Shown one piece after another: positions 43,504 through 54,000 of a stretch of 64,000 bases of DNA (the first letter of the stretch is position 1; every line of letters starts with the position of its first letter). This DNA comes from Yersinia massiliensis CCUG 53443 (GTDB lineage: Bacteria; Pseudomonadota; Gammaproteobacteria; Enterobacterales; Enterobacteriaceae), in assembly GCF_000312485.1 (NCBI RefSeq), contig NZ_HE997645.1, positions 424,019 through 488,018 on the forward strand. The letters are read 5' to 3'. The notes below the pieces were generated by a model that was given only the letters and a program-made list of their open reading frames with translations, was not told the DNA's origin and made no database searches. A program made the translations under genes and the position numbers.

Positions 43504-43950
43504 TTAACATAGTTTTTCCTTGCAGTAAATCCCTCGCAGAGATTGAATGAATTTTTTATCAAAAATTATATTCAGCCCATTAAGAAAACGATCTTCTCTC
43601 GCTGATGAAATATTGTCATGGCAGAGAAACTTCGTCATTGATGCTTTAATTTGCTTTTGTGCATTCTGGTATTTCTCGGCCTCCGATACACCAGAGACTT
43701 GCTGACCAATAATTTCACTCAGCGCATTATTCTCAACCGCATTTTTCCCGGCCTGCGCACCGGCTACGGTGTTCGCGTTGGCAAAAATACTCAGGCCACC
43801 ACCGGAGCCACCGATCCCCACACTGATACCCACACTGCCGCCGCTGCTGCGGTTACTGCCGTCAGCATCTGGCATACTAGCGCTATCGCCCCCCTGAGCC
43901 TGCACCAGTTGGCTGGCAGAAGCTGGATTTGGGACGGATACGCCGGTCAC
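43504..43950 (-). pseudogene. Third cdiA toxin-end fragment, mosaic
   Basis: The 148 codons combine three pieces found far apart in cdiA: LVQAQGGDSASM (as near 50540), SNRSSGGSVGISVGIGGSGGGLSIFANAN (as near 50190-50270) and TVAGAQAGKNAVENNAL (as near 48840-48890). A distinct C-terminal tail follows the VENN motif (SEIIGQQVSGVSEAEKYQNAQKQ up to LRGIYCKEKLC). It has no signal, no transport domain and no credible start. The tail of about 80 residues is probably the end of a toxin module whose front was deleted. I do not recognise its fold, and no immunity gene follows. Confidence 0.75.
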
Positions 43951-44007
43951 CGTGGCTGTTGAGCACGGGCGAATGGTGATTGGGGTTCATTGTTGACGGG
44001 TAAAAGT

Positions 44008-44037
44008 AAAAATCCCGGCGACTTGACCGGGATTTTT
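44008..44037 (-). terminator. Terminator after the orphan module's immunity gene
   Basis: Inverted repeat AAAAATCCCGG (44008-44018) and CCGGGATTTTT (44027-44037), loop of eight, five bases after the immunity stop. A and T arms make it work on either strand. It closely resembles the hairpin after the main cdiI at 47648-47677, including flanking bases (TAAAAG on its left). Confidence 0.88.
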
Positions 44038-44041
44038 ACGT

Positions 44042-44395
44042 TCATTCCTTCGAATTATTATAATGTTCAGGTATTCGATAGCCCTCTGGTATTTCTGGCC
44101 AGTTATAACGATCCGTCCAACCAATTATCTCAATATCATCATATATATCGTTGAAAAAATTACGCAAATTCATTGAGTAGATTCTAGACATAACCAACGT
44201 AGCCTGAACGGTAACCATATCTTTCTCATCCAATGCTTTTCTTAGCACTAAAGATATTTGGGTTAATTTTTCTAGTTCACTATGTAATTCTTCATCCAGA
44301 TCTAGCGAATAATCAATAGAAAGTTCGTCTTCTTGAACGTTGCAAACTTTTGCCATATCAGACAATGCATCTTTAATAACATTTAATTTAGTCAA
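44042..44395 (-). CDS. Putative immunity protein of the orphan CdiA module
   Basis: The 117-residue acidic protein begins with TTG at 44395 (GGAGG 11 bases upstream), overlapping the toxin stop by eight bases. It is rich in acidic residues (VQEDELSIDYSLDLDEELHSELEKL) and ends with the NWPEIPEGYRIPEHY segment. I do not recognise the family. Position directly after a CdiA toxin end, overlap and size fit a cognate CdiI-type immunity protein, which binds the toxin in the cytoplasm. A later ATG at 44356 is an alternative start. A terminator follows immediately. Confidence 0.7.
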   Translation of the reverse strand: MTKLNVIKDALSDMAKVCNVQEDELSIDYSLDLDEELHSELEKLTQISLVLRKALDEKDMVTVQATLVMSRIYSMNLRNFFNDIYDDIEIIGWTDRYNWPEIPEGYRIPEHYNNSKE

Positions 44396-47102
44396 TTTTC
44401 AGCTTCCTCCCCTGTCCAGCTTTGGTTTTATCAATATTTACCGAACCATCCAAGTTAAGAACAGCTTTAAAATTGCCATTTTTATCAAAAACTTCCAGAT
44501 GATCTTTATGTTTAGCATCAAGATATAACTGATCGCCTTTCTTTATTGTATCGCCAGTTTTACTTTGTGCTTGATAGACACTCTGCCCTTGATATTGCTT
44601 TGATGTTTTTTGTGTAACATCCTTAATATCATTACCAAACCCTGTTTTTTTCAGGAATTCACTCATATTCCCTACCGCCCCAGCATTTGGAACATGCGGA
44701 ACTTTCTTACCCGGTAATATTATCCCCGCCAGCATTCCACCGGTGGCTTCCAGTGCCGTCTGATTTCCTCCGGCTGCCTGTTTAACTGTATCCGCAACTG
44801 CTGACCAGGTATCACCTTTCATCAGGGCTTTCAGCGTATCTGCCGCAGCCTGATTTTTACCCGACAGATCGCTTAGTGCCTGGGTACAGTAGCTGTCCCC
44901 CATGGCGCAGGAGATGAGCGCCATCGCTGCATCAGCGCCGTAATCCGCTCCACCTAATAGCGCATCACCTGTATCTCCCGCAGCACCGATAATGCTATTA
45001 ACAATAGCGGAGAGTGTGCCTTCACCCAACTTATCTCTGACCTGATCTTTCAGGTTATTCGTAACCTGCTTAATAGACTCGCGGCCTTGATCCCCACTGA
45101 GTGAATTATTCTCCACCACCGTTTTACCGGTCTGCGCGCCTGCTACTGTATCTGCTGTACTATCGCCAATCAATCCACCCGCCAATCCCGCCGCCAACGT
45201 TGCTAGTGCCGAGACCTTTTGTTTTTCCGTTTCGCTCAGCTCGCTCACCGGCTTGCCGTAAGTATTTAAGGCGATCATGCCTATCAGTTCACCGGTGACT
45301 GCGCCACCCGCACCCACCAGAGCATTATTACCCTGTGCTGCGGCCAGCGCGGCATTAACCGCCGCGTGTGCAAATGTGCGTGACACTGGATCTTCAGGCA
45401 GGGTATCGGCGATAAGTTTAGTGAGATACGGTGCTGCACCGTTCGCCAGTGCTGCCGCTATATTGCCACCCGACAACCCTTGTACTGCCGCCGTTGCTGC
45501 CTGCATGGCACGCTGTACCGGCCCGCCAGTGCCTAGCCCTGACTCGTTAAATGCTTGGTTGTAAGCCGTTTCATAAACCTGCTGGTTGATGTCCTCAGCC
45601 GTGGGCACTTTTTCCGGGTTGGCCTTTTTCCATTGTTTTTCTGCTGCTGCGATATCTTCAGGCTTCACGTCCTTCATTTTCTCATTTGCTGCGTTGGTCG
45701 CAATAATCTTGCCCTGCGTGCGCGCAATATCCATGGCCTGACCGCCAATCTCGCCGATGAGCTGTGCTTCTTTCAGCCGGTTTTGTTCTTTTTCTTTATC
45801 AAAGATAGGGCCGATGCTGCCGTTGGCGTTGTCGGTATCGCGGCTCAGGTCATCGACATTCTGCTGCTGTTTATCGGTGTCGCGAATGGTAATCGTGCCA
45901 TCAGCGATGGCCGCTTGCGTAGTGCCTTCGGCATGACCGTTATTGCCCAGACCCGACAGCACCACGCTACCCAGATTACTCAGCAGGTCAGACCCCACTG
46001 GGCCACCGGTGCTCAGGCTCCCGCCCTGATGTTCGGCCTTGAAATCGGCTTTGTTCTCGATGTTACTGAAGCCCAGTGTGCCGGTATCCAGACTGTTTTT
46101 ACTCTTGTCTGCCGTGCTGGCAATCACAGCGCCATCTAACTGGGTGTGTTCACCGACGGTGATATCAAAACCGCCTTTGCCTGCGAAGATACCGCTCTGC
46201 TCCTGCACCGAGTCATAATTGCTGTGCAGCTTGTCGCGACTCATGCTCAGATTGGCTGAACCACCGGCACCAATGACCGCGACACTGACACCGCCGCTGA
46301 CGCTGGTCTGCTTCGAATCGTAGTTATCACTGTCCTGCTGGCTTTGCAGCAACAGGTCACGGCCGACATCCATTTTGACGGTTTCGCCGTTAGCTTGCGC
46401 GCCCACCAGTGCAGTATCTCGCCCGCTGCTGAGCGACAGTGTGCCGCCCGTGTCAATCTGTGCTTCCGTCCAGAAGGTGCCGTCACCGTGCTCTTTACCT
46501 TGCCCTTTGTTGGCGTTGGCAAAAATACTCAGGCCACCGCCGGAGCCACCGATACCTACACTGACACCCACACTGCCGCCGCTGCTGCGGTTACTGCCGT
46601 CGGTTTTTTGCGTACTGGCCGCGCCGAGTAGCAACACATCGCGAGCCGCATCCAACGTCGTATCGCCGCCGGCTTTGAGCTGACTGCCCTGCACCACGAT
46701 ATCGCCACTATTCGCTGGGTTGCCATCACCGGTGGCGTTGATGAACAGATTATTGCCCGCTGTTAGGGTCGAACCCGTCACGCTGGTCTGTTCCTGCTGC
46801 TGTTGCGAGGAAGACTTTTGTGCGCCTAATGAGATGCTGACGCCGAACATGCTGGCGCTATCGCCCCCCTGAGCCTGCACCAGTTGACCTGCCTGCACCG
46901 CTTGCACGCCACCGAGCGCGGCTTTCACGCCTTTCAGCGCGGCCAGTCGGCCATTGCTTTCTTCGCTGGCATCTTTGGCAGCGGTCACTGCGGTATTTAG
47001 TGCGCTGCCGACTGCACCAGACAGCGCCAGCGTCAGGCCGCTACTTTTTTGCTCCACGATATGGGTTTGGGTGTTTTGATTCTCTGCCGCCACAATCGCC
47101 AC
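44388..47102 (-). pseudogene. Orphan cdiA 3' module with its own toxin domain
   Basis: This 904-codon open frame has no usable start. Its first residues (AIVAAENQNTQTHIVEQ) continue the CdiA frame from mid-protein, and the upstream sequence is in another frame. About 460 codons are nearly identical to CdiA. The sequence then diverges into a different pre-toxin region ending at VENN (about residue 662) and a C-terminal toxin. The last 80 residues (KKGDQLYLDAKHKDHLEVFDKNG and VLNLDGSVN) carry a D-x2-H plus downstream E pattern like colicin E3-type RNases; that assignment is tentative. The module is silent by itself but could be expressed by recombining into cdiA. Confidence 0.8.
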
Positions 47103-47111
47103 GTTTTGACC
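45724..47111 (-). repeat. 1.39-kb direct repeat, copy in the orphan module
   Basis: This segment matches 49401-50788 in cdiA. Both tested ends give the same offset of 3677 bp, so the copies have no net insertion or deletion between them, and only scattered substitutions are visible. It covers CdiA from GQNV-IVAAENQ to GGQAMDIARTQG. The repeat is long enough for homologous recombination between cdiA and the orphan module. Confidence 0.88.
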
Positions 47112-47339
47112 CGCCGCTGCTGCGGTTGCTGCCCGCCAGCGTCTGGCTCTCTTGAGTGGATTGCAAAATCACATCACGATTGGCGGCCAGACTGGCGTCT
47201 TTATAGGAGCACCTTGAATCACCGATGCTGAGCAGTTGAGGGTCACTGCAGCCCTCCGATCCAGTTACGATAGCGTGAAGACGAAGGTTTCAGGGCTTAG
47301 ATGTAGGAACTCCGAACTTGATGAAACCGAGGTCTTCAG
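47103..47339 (-). other. Small cdiA-like fragment and unassigned sequence
   Basis: On the minus strand, about 47120-47210 encodes DASLAANRDVILQSTQESQ followed by TLAGSNRSSGGS, typical of the haemagglutinin repeat region of CdiA/FhaB proteins. It is out of frame with the orphan module that follows. The junction at the shared SNRSSGG-like sequence suggests a recombination joint. The rest (about 47215-47339) shows nothing I recognise and no transposase or clear insertion-sequence ends. Confidence 0.6.
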
Positions 47340-47500
47340 TTAGTTCGAACTTCGATAGGCCCGCTTCGCTGAGTTTAAACTCATCTTATTTGCCCCTCCT
47401 TCATATTTAGGATCGCTAGACTGAACTGGGCCATCCTCCCAACTACATACAGGACACATCTCATAGCTCCAAGTTCATCAATGACAGGGAGGCAATGTTT
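47340..47500 (-). pseudogene. Remnant of a CPCC-type (Cys_rich_CPCC) immunity protein gene
   Basis: One frame gives SYEMCPVCSWEDGPVQSSDP followed by KYEGGANKMSLNSAKRAYRSSN and a stop at 47340-47342. The CPVC.WED..Q..DP...GGAN..SL..A pattern is the C-terminal part of the cysteine-rich CPCC family found as immunity proteins in polymorphic toxin loci. A one-base shift near 47466-47471 joins it to an upstream CLPVIDELG in another frame. There is no start and the N-terminus is missing, so this is a dead immunity gene left by an earlier toxin module. Confidence 0.72.
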
Positions 47501-47578
47501 CATCGCCTCCCTGCCGAACTCTTTCACTACATCATCCAGCTTCTGCGCGATAACGGTATTCGCTTCACTCTGTGGTGC

Positions 47579-47616
47579 TTGCCCGCCAAGCCGCTGGCTA
47601 ATCCGGTTGCAGCGGC
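47579..47616 (-). other. Pre-VENN cdiA fragment
   Basis: About 35 bases match cdiA at 48897-48935 (encoding the ATGLASGLAG type pre-toxin sequence) with few differences. The fragment is isolated between the main cdiI terminator and the CPCC remnant, and marks a further lost toxin module. Confidence 0.6.
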
Positions 47617-47647
47617 GGGATAGAGGATATTTTTAAGGCATAAAAGC

Positions 47648-47677
47648 AAAACTCCCGGCCAGTTGGTCGGGAGTTTT
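47648..47677 (-). terminator. Terminator after cdiI
   Basis: Inverted repeat AAAACTCCCG (47648-47657) and CGGGAGTTTT (47668-47677) with a ten-base loop, one base after the cdiI stop. It ends the cdiBAI transcript and thereby isolates the orphan modules beyond it. It is a near copy of the hairpin at 44008-44037. Confidence 0.88.
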
Positions 47678-47678
47678 A

Positions 47679-48044
47679 TCAGATTGGTAGTTTAGCCAGT
47701 AAACTTTTTATCTTTTCAGAGTCTTCAGGGTGAAGTTTTAAAAACCGTTCACACGCAAGACGAATGTAGTGATAGCAAGTTTCCTCACTGACAATGACAG
47801 CATCTGCTTCAGAAGGAGGATAACCAACGGCAAATTCAACACCTTCAAAGTGCTCACTCTCATCATAACTGTTCATGTCAGGGAAGTTGCAATAAGCACC
47901 ATCCACATTTAACGTCCATCTTCTAGATAATAAATCTATAGCTTCTAGTAACTTACCATCTTCATACATCCTATCAAAGTAGGACACAATGATTAGATTT
48001 AGCCCATCATCGACATCCTGTTGACTAAATAATTCCTGTCTCAT
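47679..48044 (-). CDS. cdiI: CdiI immunity protein
   Basis: The 121-residue acidic protein ([70 protein letters not shown]) looks like the CdiI family annotated as ribonuclease toxin immunity proteins. It starts eight bases after the cdiA stop with GAGGTG upstream. It should bind and block the EndoU-like toxin domain of the CdiA encoded before it, protecting sibling cells. Confidence 0.82.
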   Translation of the reverse strand: MRQELFSQQDVDDGLNLIIVSYFDRMYEDGKLLEAIDLLSRRWTLNVDGAYCNFPDMNSYDESEHFEGVEFAVGYPPSEADAVIVSEETCYHYIRLACERFLKLHPEDSEKIKSLLAKLPI

Positions 48045-48052
48045 TATTCACC

Positions 48053-51000
48053 TCAATTAGGATGATAATTCCGTACCATTCCGGTCGTTTTATCTACGTA
48101 TATTCTGAAGCTGATGCCGTCAATGACCACACTGGCTTGCCCATTTTTACTTGCCATTGCATCCTTATAGCCCTTTGTTGCTGCTTGCTGACCAAGCTCT
48201 AACATCTTTTGATCAGTGAACACATTAGGATCATAAATAGTTTTTGTTTCAACTGTGGCCTTATACTCTCCTGTAAGATTTCCTGCTCGATCTTTGGTTG
48301 GTACTTGATATTTAACCTCTGTGATGCCTTTTATTCCGGAGTGTGTTTCACTCACAATTTTCACATCGTACTGTTTTGCAGCATCATAAAAAGCATTTGC
48401 ATTATGCCCACCCGAGATTCCTGATTTCTGTGTAAATCCATCAACATTAGCTAAGTGAATTTTTTGATTTATATTGAAATTAATCCCTTCAGGATAGGCG
48501 GCTTTCGTTACTGCCAAGAACGCTTTAGCAAATACATATTGAACCAGCTTCGCTTCACTGGTCGGCACGCCACTCGCAATAATTTCCGCCGCTCTCTCTG
48601 GCGTCATTTCTCCATGTGCCGTCAATGCACTGACCGGCACCCCGAAGAACTCTCCCCATGCAGTCAGTAGCCCTTTAACGGCATCCTGACCTTCCGGCAT
48701 ATCGCCTTGGGCGTTCTTGACCAGAGCTGCTATGATTTCATCAGGTGAAGCTCCACTTTGCAACATGGAAGCACCCAGCGAAGTTTGTGACATCCCGATG
48801 TCTGCCATGCCCTTACCGAAATCATTTGGGTACAGCGCATTATTCTCAACCGCATTTTTCCCGGCCTGCGCGCCGGCTACGGTATCTGCGGTACTGCCAC
48901 CCGCCAAGCCACCGGCTAATCCGGCTGCCAGTGTACCTAATGCACTGAGGGTCTGTCGTTGTTCTTCAGTCAGATCTTCACGCGCGATCCCTGGGTACAT
49001 TTGCTGGGCGATATATTCCCCCATCACCGCGCCGGAAGCCCCCGCCAGTGCGCTGTTGCCATTGACCTGAGCAACCACCGCACCGAGAACCGCATGAGCC
49101 ATCAGGTTGGCTTCCGTGTTGACGCCCCCTTTTCGGGTCGGGTCAAGGGTCATATTGTGGATCACTTCAGCCAGATACGGGGCAGAAGCACCTGCGAGGG
49201 CTTTCGCCATATCGCCACCGGCCAAGCCCTGTATCGCCGCCGTTGCAGCCTGAATACCTTGTTGCAACGCACTGCCAGTGCCGTATTTCTTCATCTCGGC
49301 TTTGTATTCTTTTGTCTCACGCAGGGCTTCCGCATCGCCTTTCAACGCCGGATTGGCCTTCAGCGCGGTCTCCAAACCCATGATATCTCCCTGCGTCCTC
49401 GCAATATCCATGGCCTGACCGCCAATCTCGCCGATGAGCTGTGCTTCTTTCAGCCGGTTCTGCTCTTTCTCTTTATCAAAGATAGGGCCGATACTGCCGT
49501 TGGCGTTGTCGGTATCGCGGCTCAGGTCATCGGCATTCTGCTGCTGTTTATCAGTGTCACGGATGGTAATCGTGCCATCAGCGATTGCTGCTTGCGTAGT
49601 GCCTTCGGCATGACCGTTATTGCCCAGACCCGACAGCACCACACTCCCTAGATTACTCAGCAGGTCAGACCCCACCGGACCACCGGTGCTCAGGCTCCCG
49701 CCCTGATGTTCGGCCTTGAAATCGGCTTTGTTCTCGATGTTACTGAAGCCCAGTGTGCCGGTATCCAGACTGTTTTTGCTCTTGTCTGCCGTGCTGGCAA
49801 TCACTGCGCCATCAAGCTGGGTGTGTTCGCCGACGGTAATATCAAAGCCGCCTTTGCCTGCGAAGATACCGCTCTGCTCCTGCACCGAGTCATAATTGCT
49901 GTGCAGCTTGTCGCGACTCATGCTCAGATTGGCTGAACCACCGGCACCAATGACCGCAACACTGACACCGCCGCTGACGCTGGTCTGCTTCGAATCGTAG
50001 TTATCACTGTCCTGCTGGCTTTGCAGCAACAGGTCACGGCCGACATCCATTTTGACGGTTTCGCCATTTGCTTGCGCGCCTATCAGTGCAGTATCTCGCC
50101 CGCTGCTGAGCGACAATTTGCCGCCCGAGTCAATCTGGGTTTCCGTCCAGAAGGTGCCGTCACCGTGCTCTTTACCTTGCCCGTTGTTCGCGTTGGCAAA
50201 AATACTCAGGCCACCACCGGAGCCACCGATACCCACACTGACACCCACACTGCCGCCGCTGCTGCGGTTACTGCCGTCGGTTTTTTGCGTACTGGCCGCG
50301 CCGAGCAGCAACACATCACGGGCCGCATCCAACGTCGTATCGCCGCCGGCTTTGAGCTGACTGCCCTGCACCACGATATCGCCACTGTTCGCTGGGTTGC
50401 CATCACCGGTGGCGTTGATGAACAGATTATTGCCCGCTGTCAGGGTCGAACCGGTCACGCTGGTCTGTTCCTGCTGCTGTTGCGAGGAGGATTTTTGTGC
50501 GCCTAATGAGATGCTGACGCCGAACATGCTGGCGCTATCGCCCCCCTGAGCCTGCACCAGTTGACCTGCCTGCACCGCTTGCACGCCACCGAGCGCGGCT
50601 TTCACGCCTTTCAGCGCGGCCAGTCGGCCATTGCTTTCTTCGCTGGCATCTTTGGCAGCGGTCACTGCGGTATTTAGTGCGCTGCCGACTGCACCAGACA
50701 GCGCCAGCGTCAGGCCGCTACTTTTTTGCTCCACGATATGGGTTTGTGTGCTTTGATTCTCTGCCGCCACAATCACCACGTTTTGACCGGTCAGGCTGAT
50801 GTCTTTACCGGCTAACACGTCAGAGCCTTGTACGATCAGGTCTTCACCGGCAGTCATGCTGACGTTGCCCAGTACGCTGCCGACAGTGCTGCCCACGTTG
50901 GAAATCGACTGACCGGTATCGGTCATTTTGGTACTGTTGCTGCCCACCGTGACACCAATGCCGCCAGTGCTCATCAGGCCGGATTTTTTCTGCTCAAACA

Positions 51001-54000
51001 GGTGAGACTCGCTCTGGCTCTGCTGCGCAGTGCCGATGGTGATATTGTCCTGCGCCCGCAGATGGATATCGTTATCGGCCACCACTTGGCTACCGGTGAC
51101 CGCGATGTTTTTAGCGCTGGCATCGATAGATCCCGCTGACAGCAGAGAGCCTACCGCCCATGTTTGGTGAATACTGTCTTCGGTGCGGGTCGTGGTAGTA
51201 GAAGCCAGCCCGCGTTTTTTACCCTCATGAATTCGCTGCTCATCATGCTGCTCTGCCTGCGTGGTGAGGATGACGTCCCCGCCTGCCGCCAGTTTTAGCG
51301 CGCCATCGGTTTGTATGCCACTGGCACTGAGGTTGATGTCTTGCGCCGTTTTAAGATTGATATCCCCTTTGGCACTTAATTGGCTGCCGATCAGCGTTTC
51401 ATCATAGAGATCGATGGTGCCTTTATGGCGCTTGCTCGAGGATTCACCGGTCACTTGCAAGCTGTCGGTGGCGGCACTCAGGTTGATATTTTGCGCCTGC
51501 ACATCCATCGTGCCAGCCTGAATATTGGCCCCCACGGCGGTGAGATTGTCGACGTTAGCCGTTAGCGCGCCACCGACATTCACCTCGCTCCCCAGATGGC
51601 GAATATGCTCGCTGGTCGCAGTGCCGTGACCGTAGTTCGAACTGATCTGATCGCGGGTTTGGACCGTATTGAGTAACCAGTCGCCGCCAGTATTGATCTG
51701 AAGATCCTTGCCCACGTTCAGGCCCGCGCCTTGTTGGATAAAGTCACGTTCGGTGTTGATCACTGCATTATTGCTGATGTTGAGGCTAGCCAGTGGCCCG
51801 AGAAGGCTTTGATCCCGCCACACAGATCCATTATTGCTACTCAGTTGCTCTGAACCAGTTCGCAGGATCAGATCACGTCCGCTATCGAGTTGCAGGTTGG
51901 TCGCATTAAGCCGCGTGCCGGTCAGGTCGATATCGCTGTTCAACGTACTGAGCAGCATATTATTGCCCGCCTGAAGCAGGCCGCCATTGCTCGTCAGTGT
52001 GATGTCTTGCGCCATGCTGAGGTTCAGATTATGGGTGGCGATCATCGCCCCTGAGTTATTGAACCCCTGCACATCGGTTAAGGTGATATTCTCTGCGGCA
52101 ATCAATGCCCCGTTGGCCTGCAACTCGCCTGCTTTGATGCCGGCCAGATAAACCACCGGCACCAACACCGTTTCTCCCGCCACTTCACGGGTTTCCATCA
52201 ACACCATATTGGTGGTTAATGCTGCCATTTGTTCAGCGCTAATATGGGTGCCGAGGGCAATATTGAACGTTTTGCTGTACTCAAGACCCGACGCAAATAA
52301 CTGCTCGAATTGCGCCTGTGCGCTGCTGTAATCATGGGTGACCGCTTGGCCGGTTAATGCCAGCACTTGGTCGCGCACCAGCCGTTGTTCATAAGCGTTA
52401 TCCCCTAAACGTTTGTGGATCAACGCAGGATCGCTATTCACTTGCTGGAGAAAGTAGTCCGACCCTTTCCAGTGATTCAAATCAGCAAACGCAGGGTTCG
52501 TTTCTATCAGATAGCCAGTATTGACTGTTCGATCCGGTGGGGTCAGGCCCGCGCGATCCACATTAGGATCGAGGGGCGGCAAGTGATTGATACTGTCGAG
52601 CGATAGCTTGTCCCCTGCGGTTGGCGTGTTGTTGCCCGCACTGAGCTGATACAGCCCGCCACTGGGTAGCGCCAGAGAGATGCCGTTAAACTCGAGCGCG
52701 ATATTTTTGCCGCTACTGTCGCGCTCAGTCGGTGGGGCGACAGTGCCGGGGTTTGCGCCATTGCTGATCGTTGTGCCGCTGCCACTGATCGTTTTTGTCG
52801 TGAGACTCGAGGCATATTGGTTGGTAGCCTGTTCCTTGACTTCTGGCCCCCAACCGGTGCCCCACAAATTGCCTTTGTAGGTACGATAACGCCACTCACC
52901 GGTAGAGGTGGTCCGTTCGATCAGTCGCTGCTGCCCTGCCCAACCATCTTGTTGCAGGGTGACACCGGTCAGGTCAATCTCGCCCTGCGCACTGACTTTA
53001 CTCCAGAAGTTCTCTAGCGTATTAACGTGCGGGGTGAGGTTTCCGCCCGCTAATAGCTGCGCCTCAGGGCTAATTTTATCGATGCTATTATAAGCGGAGG
53101 TCGACGTATAATTAGTGCCAATGTAGTCACTGTTCATTGACCCGCCATGAGGGGGTTCAGCGTAGCGCCCGCCTGGAATATTCGGGTTTTCTGCCGTCCA
53201 GTAGGCGGTCCCACTCACTGTTTCGCCGGTCACAAATTCAGTGTTGGCGGTTAAAATATGGCGGCGATTGGTCAGGGTATTGGCATAAACCAGTAGATCT
53301 TTACCTGATTCGATTAAGCCGGAGATATTGAGCACCTGAGCCGCTGTTTGATGATTGCCACTACTATCTTGCCCACCCGCCAGAATAATTTTGCCCATGC
53401 CTAAAAGGGTGGTGGTCGGTGCGGTATCGGTGTTCGTCACGGTATCACTATTTTCAATCACCGGTGCCAATAGCGCTAAGGTGCCGTTGACTTCTGTGGC
53501 ACCGATGAGGGCATGAGGGCCGGTGTTAGTGATGCGTTCGCGTGCTTTGAGCGTGGCAGTTGCGCTAATGAGAGTACCGCTGTTGAGTAGCGTGCTGGAA
53601 TCCGTATCAAGCTGACCACTGCTGAATATTTCCCCTCGGTTAATCAAAGCGCCTGCCGTGGTGAGTTCTGCCTGTGCCGCATTTATCTTGCCGGTGTTCA
53701 GTAAACTGTTTGAGTCGGTGCTCAGCTTTCGGCCCGCCAATATTTGTCCATCATTGGTGAAGGCACCACTGGTTTTAAAGGTTAAATCACGCCCAGCCTG
53801 AAGCGTCGAACCGGCCAGATTGCTGAAGTCCCCCTGTAAGCCGATCGTCAGATCCTGACTGGCCGTCATTTTGCCAGCGCTGCTATCAAACCAACCCAGA
53901 TTTAAAGCGATGTTATTTGCCGCCAGTGCACCGCCTTGGTTATTGAGGGTTTGCGTGGCATTGGCACCGGCATTGAGGGTGAGAGACCCCAAGGAGACAA

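Noticed and set aside
45555-46139. 194-codon plus-strand frame opposite the orphan cdiA module, with a similar one at 48959-49651
   Set aside because: Both are mirror frames of the same 1.39-kb repeat, so their mutual similarity follows from the repeat on the coding strand.
47215-47339. Possible insertion-sequence remnant between CDI modules
   Set aside because: No transposase fragment, terminal inverted repeats or target duplication could be found by eye. The flanking pieces are toxin-locus fragments, so recombination explains the region.
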